Assembly: GCF_051401765.1 (NCBI RefSeq)
Contig: NW_027480423.1
Location: forward strand, 4,402,001 to 4,466,000
From: Calliopsis andreniformis
Lineage: Eukaryota > Arthropoda > Insecta > Hymenoptera > Andrenidae
Length of the DNA: 64,000 bases
Direction: 5' to 3'
In this document: positions 50,546 through 62,184 of the stretch, in pieces
Numbering within the stretch: position 1 is the first letter of the stretch
Layout: the number at the start of each line of letters is the position of its first letter
Notes under the pieces: generated by a model
Told to the model about the DNA's origin: nothing
The model's input: the letters and a program-made list of their open reading frames with translations, nothing else
The model's database searches: none
Program-made: the position numbers and the translations under genes

Positions 50546-52533
50546 TTCTAAGGCCCTAACAATTCAATCTGTTGGAGCGATGCCCTAGGGTGAAGCCTAG
50601 GTTGCGCGGAAAATATAAATGACCATAAGTTTCATACTGGTTGCAATTATTCGTTTTATACGATGGAAAAACTGTTGTACTTATATTGTATTTTATGCTT
50701 CTGGCGTTCACTTCTTAGGCCCGAACTATTCGATCTGGTGGAACAACGGCCGAGGGTGAAGCCTAGGTTGCCCGGAACGTAGAAATGACCATAACTTTTA
50801 CACTGGTAGCAATTATTCGTTTTATACAATGGAAAAACTGTTATATTTATTTTGTATTTTATGCTTCGGGCGTTGACTTCTAAGGCCCTAACTGTTTGAT
50901 GTGGTGGAGCAACGCCCTAGAGTGAAGCCTAGGTTGCCCGGCACGTAGAAATGACCATACCTTTCACACTGGTTGCTATTATTCGTTATATACGATGGAA
51001 AAACTGTTATATTTATATTGTATTTTATGCTTCTGTCGTTGACTTCTGAGGCCGTAGCTATTCGGTGTGGTGGAACAACGCCCTAGGGTGAAAACTAGGT
51101 TGCCCGGAACGTAGAAATGACCATAACTTTCACACTGGTTGCAATTATTCGTTTTATACGATGGATAAGCTGTTGTATTTATATCGTATTTTATGCTTCT
51201 GGCGTTGACCTCTTAGGCCATAGCTATTGTATCTGGTGGAACAAGGCCCTAGGGTAAAGCGTAGGTTGCCGGGAAGGAGAAATGACCATAACTTTCACAC
51301 TGGTAGCAATTATTCGTTTTATACGATGGAAAAACTGTTCCATTTATTTTGTATTTTATGCTTCGGGCGTTGACTTCTAAGACCCTAACTATTCGATTTG
51401 GTGGAGCAACGACCTAGAGTGAAGCGTAGGTTGCCCGGAACGTCGAAATGACCATCACTTTCAAACTGGTTGCAATTAATCCTGTTATACGATGGAAAAA
51501 CTGTTGTATTTTTGTTGCCTTTTATGCTTCGGGCGTTGACTTCTAAGGCCCTAACTATTCAATCTGTTGGAGCAACGCCCTAGGGTGAATCCTAGGTTGC
51601 CCGGAACGTAGAAAAGACCATAACTTTTACACTGGTAGCAATTATTCGTTTTATACGATGGAAAAACTGTTATATTTATATTGTATTTTATGCATCTGGC
51701 GTTGACTTCTTAGGTCCTAACTATTCCATCTGGTGGAACAACACCCTAGAGTGAAGCCTAGGATGCCTGGAACGTAGAAATGACCATCACTTTCACACGG
51801 GTTGCAATTATTCCTGTTATAGGATGGAAAGACTGTTGTATTTTTATTGTATTTTATGCTTCACGCGTTGACTTCTGAGGCCGTAGCTATTCGATGTGGT
51901 GGATGAACGCCATAGAGTGAAGCCTAGGTTGCCCGGAACGTAGAAATGTCCATATCTTTCACACTGTTTGCAATTATTCATTTTATACGATGGTAATGCT
52001 GTTGTATATTTTTTGCATTTTATGCTTCGGGCATTGACTTCTAAGGACCTACCTATTCAATCTGTTGGAGCAACGCCCTTGGGTGAAGCCTAGGTTGCCC
52101 GGAACGTTGAAATGACCATAACTTTCACACTGGTTGAATTATTCGTTTTATACGATGGAAAAGCTGTTGTATTTATATCGTATTTTATGCTTCTGGCGTT
52201 GACTTCTTAGGCCCTAACTATTCCATCTGGTGGAACAACGCCCTAGGGTGAAGCGTAGGTTGCCCGGAAAGAAGAAATGACCATAACTTTCACACTGGTA
52301 GCAATTATTCGTTTTATACGATGGAAAACTGTTCTGTTTATTTTGTATTTTATGCTTCGGGCGTTGACTTCTAAGGCCCTAACTATTCGATCAGGAGGAG
52401 CAACGCCCTAGAGTGAAGCCTAGGTTGCCCGGTACGTAGAAAAGACCATCACTTTCAAACTGGTTGCAATTATTCGTCTTATACGATGGAAAAGCTGTTG
52501 TATTTATATCGTATTTTATGCCTCTGGCGTTGA
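50546..52533 (+). repeat. Duplicated satellite block D, copy 2 (about 12 monomers)
   Basis: This is collinear with 44905-47555 except for the missing four monomers. It differs by scattered substitutions (for example GTAGAAAAGACC against GTAGAAATGACC near 52440, and TATTGTATCTGG against TATTCCATCTGG near 51228). Similarity ends near 52533, where this copy has GACTTCTAAGGCCC and copy 1 GACTTCTTAGGCCC. Confidence 0.9.
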
Positions 52534-55500
52534 CTTCTAAGGCCCTAACTATTCGATCTGGTTGAGCAACGCCCCAGTGTGAAGCCTAGGTTGCCCGGCA
52601 CGTAGAAATGACCACAACTTTCACACTGGTAGCAATTATTCGTTTTATACAATGGAAAAACTGTTCTATTTATTTTGTAGTTTATGCTTCGGGCGCTGAC
52701 TTCTAAGGCCCTAACTATTCGATCTGGTGGTGCAACGCCCTAGAGTGAGGCCTAGGTTGCCCGGAACGTAGAAATGAAAATAACATTCACACCGGTTGCA
52801 ATTATTCATGCTATACGATGGAAAAACGGTTGCATTTTTATTGTATTTTATACTTCTAGCGTTGACTTCCAAGGCCGTAGCTATACGATGTGGTGGAGCA
52901 ACACCCATACAGTGAAGCCTAGGTTGTCCGGAACGTAGAAATGACCATTACATTCACACTGTTTGCTATTATTCATTTTATACGATGGAAAAGGTGTTGT
53001 ATTTATATTGTATTTTATGCTTCTGGCGTTGACTTCTAAGGCCGTAGCTATTAGATGTGGTGGAGTAACGCCCTAGAGTGACACCTAGGTAGCCTGGAAC
53101 GTAGAAATGTCCATTACTTTCACAATGTTTCCAATTACTCATTTTATACGATGGAAAAACTGTTGTACTTATATTGTATTTTATTCTTATGGCGTTGAAT
53201 TCTAAGTCCCTAGCTATGCGATTTGGTGGCGCAACGCCCTAGAGTGAAACCCTGGTTGCCCGGAACGTAGAAATGAACATAACTTTCACACCGGTAGCAA
53301 TTATTCGTTTTATACGATGGAAAAACTGTTGTATTAATATTGCATTTTATGCTTCTGGCGTTGACTTCTAAGGCCGTAGCTATTCGATGTGGTGGAGCAA
53401 CGCCCTAGAGTGAAACCTAGGTTACCCGGAACGAAGAAATGACCAGTACTCTCATACTGTTTGCAGTTATTCCTGTTATACGATGGAAAAACTTTTGCAT
53501 CTGTATTGTATTTTATGCTTCCGGCGTTGACTTCTAAGGCCCTAGCTGTTCGATTTCGTGGAGCAACGCCCTAGAGTGGGGCCTAGGTTGCCCGGTACGT
53601 AGAAATGTCCATTACTTTCACACTGTTTGCAAATATACATTATATACGATGGAAAATCTGTTGCATTTATGTTGCATTTTATGCTTCTGGCGTTGACATC
53701 TAAGGCCCCAACTGTTTGATCTGGTGGAGCAACGCCCCAGAGTGAAGCCTAGGTTGCCCGGAACGTAAAAATGACCATAATTTTCACACTGGTTGCTATC
53801 ATTCGTTTTATATCATGGATAAACTGTTGTATTTATATTGTATTTTATGCTTCTGGCGTTCACTTCTTAGGCCCTAACTATTCGATCTGGTGGAACAACG
53901 CCCTAGGGCGAAGCCTAGGTTGCCCGGAACGTAGAAATGACCATAACTTTTACACTGGTAGCAATTATTCGTTTTATACAATGGAAAAACTGTTCTATTT
54001 ATTTTGCATTTTATGCTTCGGGCGTTGACTTCTAAGGCCCTACCTGATTGATCTGGAGGAGCAACGCCCTAGTGTGAAGCCTAGGTTGCCCGGAACGTCG
54101 AAAAGACCATAACTTTTACACTGGTAGCAATTATTCGTTTTATACAATGGAAAAACCGTTCTATTTATTTTGTATTTTATGCTTCCGGCGTTGACTTCTA
54201 AGGCCCTAACTGTTTGATCAGGTGGAGGAACGCCCTAGAGTGAAACCTAGGTTGCTCGAAATGTAGAAATGACCATAACTTTCACACTGGTTGCAATTAT
54301 ACATTTTATACGATGGAAAAACTGTTGTACTTATATTGTATTTTATTCTTATGGCGTTGAATTCTAAGTCCCTAGCTATTCGATATGGTGGAGCAACGCC
54401 CTAGAGTGGGGCCTAGGTTGCCCGGTACATAGAAATGTCCATTACTTTCACACTGTTTGCAAATATACATTATATACGATGGAAAATCTGTTGTATTTAT
54501 GTTGCATTTTATGCTTCTGGCGTTGACATCTAAGGCCGCAACTGTTTGATCTGGTGGAGCAACGCCCTAGAGTGAAGCCTAGGTTGCCCGGAACGTGGAA
54601 ATGACCATAATTTTCACACTGGTTGCAATTATTCGTTTTATACGACGGAAAAGCTGTGGCATTTATATCGTATTTTATGCTTCTGGCGTTGACGTCTTAG
54701 GGCCTGACTATTCGATCTGGTGGAGCAACGCACTAGAGTGAAGCCGAGGTTGACCGGAACGTAGAAATGACCATCACTTTCAAACTGGTTGCAATTATTC
54801 CTGTTATATGATGGAAAAACTGTTGTATTTTTAATGCATTTTGTGCTTCGGGCATTGACTTCTAAGGCCCTAATTATTCAATCTGTTGGAGCAAGGAACT
54901 AGGGTGTAGCCTAGGTTGCCCGGAACGTAGAAATGACCATAACTTTCATACTGGTGGCAATTATTCGTTCTATATGATGGAAAAACTGTCGTATTTATAT
55001 TGTGCTTTATGCTGCTGGCGTTCACTTCTTAGGCCCTAACTATTCGATCTGGTGGAACAACGGCCTAGGGTGATGCCTAGGTTACGCGGGACGTAGAAAT
55101 GACCAGTACTTTCACACTGTTTGCAGTGACTCCTGTTATACGATGGAAAAACTGTTGCATCTTTATTGAATTTTATGCTTCTGGCGTTGACTTCTAAGGC
55201 CCTAACTATTCTATCTGGTGTATCAACGCCCTACAGTGAAGCCTAGGTTGCTCGGAATGTAAAAATGACCATAAGATTCACACTGGTTGAAATTATTCGT
55301 TTTATACGATGGAAAAACTTTTATATTTGAATTGTATTTTATGCTTCTGGCGTTGGTTTCTTAGGCACTAACTATTCAATCTGGTGGAACAACGCCCTAG
55401 AGTGAAGCCTAGGTTACCGGGAACGTAGAAATGACCAGTACTTTCACACTGTTTGCAATTATTCATTTTATACGATGGAAAAGCTGTTGTATTGATATTA

Positions 55501-56865
55501 TATTTTATGCTTCTGGCGTTGACTTCTAAGGCCGTAGCTATTAGCTGTGGTGGAGCAACGCCCTACAGTGACGCGTAGGTTGCCCGGAACGTAGAAATGA
55601 CCATTAATATCACAATGTCTGCAATTATTCATTTTATACAATGGAAAAACGGTTGTACTTATTTTGTGTTTTATACTTCTGGCGTTGAATTCCAAGTCCC
55701 TAACTATTCGATCTGGTGGTGCAACGCACTAGAGTGAAGCCTAGGTTGCTCGGAATGTAGAAATGTCCATAACTTTCACACTGGTTGCAATTATACGTTT
55801 TATACGATAGAAAAGCTGTTCTATTTATTTTGTATTTTATGCTTCGGGGGTTGACTTCTAAGGCCCTAACTATTCAGTCGGTTGCAGAAACGCCCTAGGA
55901 TGGTTCCTAGGTTGCCCGGAAAGTAGAGATGACTATAACTTTCATACTGGTTGCAATTATTCGTTTTCTACGATGGAAATGCTGTTGTATTTATATTGTA
56001 TTTTATGCTTCCCGTGTTGACTTCTTAGACCCTAACTCTTCGATCTGGTGGAGCAACGCCTCAGAGTTAAGTCTAGGATGCCCGAAACGTCGAAATGATC
56101 GTTGCTTTCGCACTGGTTGCAATTAGTCATGCTTTACAATGGAAAAACTGTTGTATTTATACTGTATTTTATGCTTCTGGCATTGACTTCTAAGGCCGTA
56201 GCTATTCGATGTGGTGGAGCAACGCCCTAGAGTGAAGCCTAGGTTGCCCGGAACGTAGAAATGCCCATTACTTTCACACTGGTTGCAATTATTAGTTTTA
56301 TACGATGGAAAAACTGTTCTATTTATTTTGTATTTTATGCTTCGGGCGTTGACTTCTAAGGCCCTAACTATTCAATCTGTTGGAGCAACGCCCTATGGTG
56401 AAGCCTAGGTTGCCCGGAAAGTAGAAATGACCATACCTTTCATACTGGTTGCAATTATTTGTTTTATACGATGGAAAAGCTGTTATATTTATATTGTATT
56501 TTATGCTTGTGGGGTTGACTTCTTAGGCCCTAACTATTCGATCTGGTGGAACGACGCCCTAGAGTGAAGCCTAGGTTGCTCAGAACGTAGAAATGACCAT
56601 CACTCTCACACTGGTTGCAATTATTCATTTTATACGATGGAAAAACTGTTGTACTTATATTGTATTTTATTCTTATGGCGCTGAATTCTAAGTCCCTAGC
56701 TATGCGATTTGGTGGAGCAACGCCCTAGTGTGAAACCTTGGTTGCCCGGAACGTAGAAATTACCATAACTTTCACACTGATAGCAATTATTCGTTTTATA
56801 CGATGGAACAACTGTTCTATTTATTTTGTATTTCATGCTTCGGGCGTTGACTTCTAAGGCCATAA
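52534..56865 (+). repeat. Mosaic satellite interval
   Basis: About 26 mixed monomers. Recognisable pieces are the cassette shared with 13.8 kb (53410-53750), a CACAATGTTTCCAATTA monomer (about 53120) whose relatives lie near 58600, 60760 and 62250, a GGAATGTAAAAATG monomer (55255) related to 15.4 and 16.4 kb, and one CTCAGAGTTAAG monomer (56062). No non-satellite sequence is seen. Confidence 0.8.
53410..53750 (+). repeat. Two-monomer cassette, distant twin of 13780-14120
   Basis: This segment carries the same string of private variants as 13780-14120. A related single monomer follows at about 54400-54590. The sequences outside about 340 bp are not specially related, so a short cassette rather than a long block is shared over nearly 40 kb. 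Confidence 0.8.
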
Positions 56866-57858
56866 CTACTCGATCTGGTGGAGTAATGCCTCACAGTTAA
56901 GACTAGGATGCCCGAATCGCCGAAATGATCATCACTTTCACACTGGTTGCAATTATTCGTGCTATACGATGGAAAAACTGTTGCATTCTTGTTGTATTTT
57001 CTGCTTCTGGCTTCGACTTCTAAGGTCCTAGGTATTCGATCTGGTGGGGCAACGTCCAAGAGTGAAGCCTATGTTGCGCGGAACGTAGAAATGACCATAA
57101 CCTTCACACTGGTTGCAATTACTCTTTTTATACAATGGAAAAACTGTTGTATCTATATTGTATTTTATGCTTCTGGCGTTGACTTCTAAGGCCGTAGCTA
57201 TTCGATGTGGTGGAGCAACGCCCTAGATTGAAGCCTAGGTTGACCGGAACGTAGAAATGACCATATCATTCAAACTGGTTGCAGTTATTCCTGTTATACG
57301 ATGCAACAGCTGTTGTATTCATATCGTATTTTATGTCTCTGGCGTTGACTTCTTAGGCCCTAACTATTCTCTCTGGTGGAGCAATGCCATACAGTGAAAC
57401 GTAGGTTGCCCAGAACGTAGAAATGACCATTACTTTCACACTGGTTGCAATTATTCCTCTTATACGATGGTAAAACTGTTGTATTTTTATTGTATTTTAT
57501 GCTTCCGGCGTTGAATTCTAAGTCCACAGCTATTCGATCTGGTGGAGCAACGCCGTAGAGTGAAGCCTAGGTTGCCCGGAACGTAGAAATGACCATAACT
57601 TTCCCACTGGTTGCAATTACTCTTTTTATACAATGGAAAAACTGTTGTATCTATATTGTATTTTATGCTTCTGGCGTTGACTTCTAAGGCCGTAGCTATT
57701 CCATGTGGTGGAGAAACACCCTACAGTCAAGCCCAGGTTGCCCGGAACGTAGAAATGAACATAACTTTCACACTGGCAGCAATTATTCGTTTTATACAAT
57801 GGAAAAACTGTTCTATTTATTTTGTATTTTATGTTTCGGGATTTGACTTCTATGGCCC
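56866..57858 (+). repeat. Duplicated satellite block E with 37-monomer offset, copy 1
   Basis: Six monomers recur 6,142 bp downstream at 63008-64000, starting at CATAACTACTCG against CCTAACTACTCG. Shared variants are GTAATGCCTCACAGTTAAG, GCCCGAATCGCCG, GTTGCATTCTTGTTG, CTGGCTTCGACTTC, GGGGCAACGTCC, TTACTCTTTTTATAC, ATGTCTCTGGCG and CTTTCCCACTGG. Only a few differences are visible. Confidence 0.88.
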
Positions 57859-58012
57859 TACCTATTCGATCTGGTGGAGCAACACCCTACAGTCAAGCCT
57901 AGGTTGCCCGGAACGTAGAAATGAAAATATCATTCACACCGGTTGCAATTATTCATGCTATACAATGGAAAAACTGTTGCATTTTTATTGTATTTTATGC
58001 TTCTGGCGTTGA
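57570..58012 (+). repeat. Recurrent cassette with ACAGTCAAG monomers, copy 1
   Basis: About 440 bp occur again at 60060-60502 (15 monomers on), at 61560-61996 (9 monomers further) and, truncated by the window end, from 63712. Each has TTACTCTTTTTATAC, GGAGAAACACCCTACAGTCAAG (shown here as GGAGAAACACC then CTACAGTCAAG), GAACATAAC, CGGGATTTGACTTCTATGGCC and ATATCATTC. Copies 1 and 2 each contain an open frame of 133 codons, an accident of the repeat. Confidence 0.87.
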
Positions 58013-60059
58013 CTTCTAAGTCCGTAGCTATTAGATGTGGTGGAGTAACGTCCTAGAGTGAAGCCTAGGATGCCCGGAACGTAGAAATGACCAGAACTTT
58101 CACACTGGTTGCTATTATACGTTTTATACGATGGAAAAACGGTTATATTTATATTGTATTTTATGCTTCTGGCGTTGACTTCCTCGGCCCTAACTTTTTG
58201 ATCTGGTGGAACAACGCCCTAGAGTGAAGCCTAGGTCGCCCGGAACGTAGAAATGACCATCACTTTCACACTGGTAGCAATTATTCGTTTAATACAATGG
58301 AAAAACTGTTCTATCTATTTTGTATTTTATGCTTCGGGCGTTGACTTCTAAGGCCCTAACTATTCGATCTGGTGGACCAACGCCCTAGAGTGAAGCCTAG
58401 GTTGCCCAGAACGTAGAAATGACCATAACATTCACACCCGTTGCAATTATTCATGCTATACGATGGAAAAACTGTTACATTTTTATTGTATTTTATGCTT
58501 CTAGCGTTGACTTCTAAGGCGGTAGCTATTAGATGTGGTAGAGTAACGCCCTAGAGTCAAGCCTAGGTTGCCTGGAACGTAGAAATGACCATTACTTTCA
58601 CAATGTTTCCAATTATCCATTTTATACGATGGAAAAACTGTTGTAATTATATTGTATTTTATTCTTATGGCGTTGAATTCTAAGTCCCTAGCTATGCGAT
58701 CTGGTGGAGCAAAGCCATACAGTGAAGCCAAGGTTGCCCGGAACGTAGAAATGACCATAACTTTCACACTGGTTGCAATTATTCGTTTTATACGATGGAA
58801 AAGCTGTTGTATTTATATCGTATTTTATGCTTCTGGCGTTGACTTCTTAGGCCGTAGCTATTCGATCTGGTGGAGCAACGCCCTAGGGTGAAGCCTAGGT
58901 TGCTCGGAAAGTAGAAATGACCATAAGTTCCATACTGGTTGCAATTATTCATTTTATACGATGGAAAAACTGTTGTATTTTTATTGCGTTTTATGCTTCG
59001 GGCATTGACTTCTAAGGTCCTAACTATTCAATCGGTTGGAGCAACGCCCTAGGTTGAAGCCTTGGTTGCGCGGAAAGTAGAAATGACAATAACTTTCACA
59101 CTGGGTGCAATTACTCGTTTAATACGATGGAAAAGCTGTTGCATCTTTATTGTATTTTATGCTTCTGTCGTTGACGTCTAAGGCCGTAGCTACTAGATGT
59201 GGTGGAGCAACGCACTAGAGTGACGCCTAGGTTGCCCGGAACGTGGAATGACCATTACTTTCGCAATGTTTGCAATTATTCATTTTATACGATGGAAAAA
59301 CTGTTGTACTTATATTGTATTTTATGCTTCTGGCGTTGATTCCTAAGGCCCTAACTATTCGATCTGGTGGAGCAACGCCCTAGAGTGACGCCTAGGTTGC
59401 CCGGAACGTAGAAATGACAAGCACTTTCAAACTGGTTGCAATTACTCCTCATATACGATGGAAAAACTGTTGTATTTTTATTGTATTTTATGCTTCTGGC
59501 GTTGAATTCTAAGTCCATAGCCATTCGATCTGGTGTAGCAACGCTCTAGAGTGAAGCCTAGGTTGCCCGGAGGCGTAGAAATGACCAGAACTTTCACACC
59601 GGTTAGTATTATTCGTTTTATACGATGGAAAAACTGTTATATTTATATGGTATTTTATGCTTCTGGCGTTGACTTCTTAGGCCCTAACTTCTCGATCTGG
59701 TGGAACAACGCCATCGAGTAAAGCCTAGGTTGCCCGGATCGTAGAAATGACCATCACTTTCGCACTGGTTGCAATTATTCCTGTTATACGACGGAAAAGC
59801 TCTTGTATATTTAGTGTATTTTATGCTTCGGGCGCTGACTTCTACGGCCCTACCTATTCGATCTGGTGGAGCAACACCGTACAGTCAAGCCTAGGTTGCC
59901 CAGAACGTAGAAATGAACATAACTTTCACACTGGTAGCAATTATTCGTTTTATACAATGGAAAAACTGTTCTATTTATTTTGTATTTTATGCTTCGGGCG
60001 TTGACTTCTAGGGCCCTACCTATTCGATCTGGTGGAGTAACACCCTACAGTCAAGCCTA

Positions 60060-60502
60060 GGTTGCCCGGAACGTAGAAATGACCATAGCTTTCCCACTGG
60101 TTGCAATTACTCTTTTTATACAATGGAAAAACTGTTGTATCTATATTGTATTTTATGCTTCTGGCGTTGACCCCTAAGGCCGTAGCTATTCGATGTGGTG
60201 GAGAAACACCCTACAGTCAAGCCCAGGTTGCCGGGAACGTAGAAATGAACATAACTTTCACACTGGTAGCAATTATTCGTTTTATACAATGGAAAAACTG
60301 TTCTATTTATTTTGTATTTTATGCTTCGGGATTTGACTTCTATGGCCCTACCTATTCGATCTGGTTGAGCAACACCCTACAGTCAAGCCTAGGTTGCCCG
60401 GAACGTAGAAATGAAAATATCATTCACACCGGTTGCAATTATTCATGCTATACGGTGGAAAAACTGTTGCATTTTTATTGTATTTTATGCTTCTGGCGTT
60501 GA
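60060..60502 (+). repeat. Recurrent cassette with ACAGTCAAG monomers, copy 2
   Basis: This is the partner of 57570-58012 at 2,490 bp. It is preceded by two more ACAGTCAAG monomers (59881 and 60047), making a run of four such monomers at exactly 166-bp steps. Confidence 0.87.
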
Positions 60503-60689
60503 ATTCTAAGTCCATAGCTATTCGATCTGGTGGAGCATCGCCCTAGAGTGAAGCCTAGGTTGCCCGGAACGTAGAAATGACCATTACTTTCACACTGTTT
60601 GCAATTAATCATTTTATACGATGGAAAAGCTGTTGTATTTATATTGTATTTTATGCTTCTGACGTTGACTTCTAAGGCCGTAGCTATTA

Positions 60690-62184
60690 GATGTGGTGGA
60701 GTAACGTCCTAGAGTGACGCCTAGGTTGCCTGGAACGTGGAAATGACCATTACTTTCGCAATGTTTCCAATTATTCATTTTATACGATGGAAAAACTGTT
60801 GTACTTATATTGTGTTTTATTCTTATGGCGTTGAATTCTAAGTCCCTAGCTATGCGATCTGGTGGAGCAACGCCCTAGAGTGAGACCTAGGTTGCCCGGA
60901 ACGTAGAAATTACCATAAATTTCACACAGATAGCAATTATTCGTTTTATACGATGGAAAAACTGTTCTATTTATGTCGTATTTCATGCTTCGGTCGCTGA
61001 CTTCTAAGGCCCTAACTATTCAATCTGTTGGAACAACGCCCTAGGGTGAAGCCTAGGTTGCCCGGAAAGTAGAAATGACCATAACTTTCATACTGGTTGC
61101 AATTATTCGTTTTATACGATGGAAAAACTGTTGTATTTATATTGTATTTTATGCTTCTGGCGCTGACTTCTAGGGTACTAACAGTTCGATCTGGTGGAGC
61201 AGCGCCCTAGGGTGAAGCCTAGGTTGGCCGGAACGTAGAGATGACCATAACTTTCAGACCGGTAGCAATTATTCGTTTTATACGATGGAAAAACTGTTGT
61301 ATTAATATTGCTATTTATGTTTCTGGCGTTGACTTCTTAGGTCCTAACTACTCGATGTGGTGGAGTAATGCCTCACAGTTAAGTCTAGGATGCCCCAAAC
61401 GCCGAAATGGTCATTACTTTCACACTGGTTGCAATTATTCATGCTATACGACGGAAAAACTGTTGCATTCCTGTTGTATTTTCTGTTTCTGGCTTCGACT
61501 TCTAAGGTCCTAGCTATTCGATCTGGTGGGGCAACGTCCAACAGTGAAGCCTGTGTTGCCCGGAACGTAGAAATGACCATAACTTTCACACTGGCTGCAA
61601 TTACTCTTTTTATACAATGGAAAAACTGTTGTATACATATTGTATTTTATGCTTCTGGCGTTGACTTCTAAGGCCGTAGCTATTCGATGTGGTGGAGCAA
61701 CACGCTACAGTCAAGCCCAGGTTGCCCAGAACGTAGAAATGAACATAACTTTCACACTGGTAGCAATTATTCGTTTTACAAAATGGAAAAACTGTTCTAT
61801 TTATTTTGTATTGTATGCTTCGGGATTTGACTTCTATGGCCCTACCGATTCGATCTGGTGGAGCAACACCCTACAGTCAAGCCTAGGTTGCCCGGAACGT
61901 AGAAATCAAAATATCATTCTCACCGGTTGCAATTATTCATGCTATACGATGGAAAAACTGTTGCATTTTTATTGTATTTTATGCTTCTGGCGTTGACTTC
62001 TAAGGCCGTAGCTATACGATATGGTGGAGCAACGCCCTAGAGTGAAGCCTAGGTTGTCCGGAACGTAGAAATGACCATTACTTTCACACTGTTTGCTATT
62101 ATTCATTTTATGCGGTGGAAAAGGTGTTGTATTTATATTGTATTTTATGCTTCTGGCGTTGACTTCTAAGGCCGTAGCTATTAG
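60690..62184 (+). repeat. 9-10-monomer higher-order unit, copy 1
   Basis: The order GGAGTAACGTCC, CACAATGTTTCC-type monomer, GCTATGCGATCTGG, GTAGAAATTACC, GTATTTCATGC, CAATCTGTTGGAAC, GACTTCTAGGG, GTATTAATATTG and GTAATGCCTCACAG repeats in 62185-63340. TATGCGAT is 1,494 bp apart (60851/62345), while GTATTAATATTG is 1,660 bp apart (61301/62961), so the second copy gained one monomer. Confidence 0.8.
61560..61996 (+). repeat. Recurrent cassette with ACAGTCAAG monomers, copy 3
   Basis: This is the third copy, 1,494 bp after copy 2, with small changes such as TACACGCTACAG-like variation (CACGCTACAG) and TTACAAAATGG. It follows a GTAATGCCTCACAGTTAAG monomer (61374), the same order as in block E. 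Confidence 0.85.

Larger units (their letters stand above)
4537..54468 (+). repeat. Monomer subclass carrying GCAAATATACATTA
   Basis: A subset of monomers replaces the usual GCAATTATTCGTTTTATA segment (about monomer positions 112-128) with GCAAATATACATTATATA. I find the GCAAATATAC start at 4537, 5201, 5533, 12006, 13667, 13999, 23614, 25440, 26601, 27763, 28427, 29257, 31581, 32907, 33902, 35890, 37546, 40362, 53629 and 54459. Intervals are close to whole multiples of 166 bp. I did not find it in the left arm. Because several substitutions travel together, the copies share one ancestor and mark how blocks were copied across the array. Confidence 0.85.

Noticed and set aside
57611..58012. Open reading frame of 133 codons (also at 60101-60502) and some forty shorter frames on both strands
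   Set aside because: All lie wholly within satellite monomers and give variants of the same few peptides because the monomer repeats. The monomer is 166 bp (3x55+1), so the frame shifts at every unit and the same stop triplets recur. Opposite-strand frames overlap them. No coding signature, domain or start context is present.
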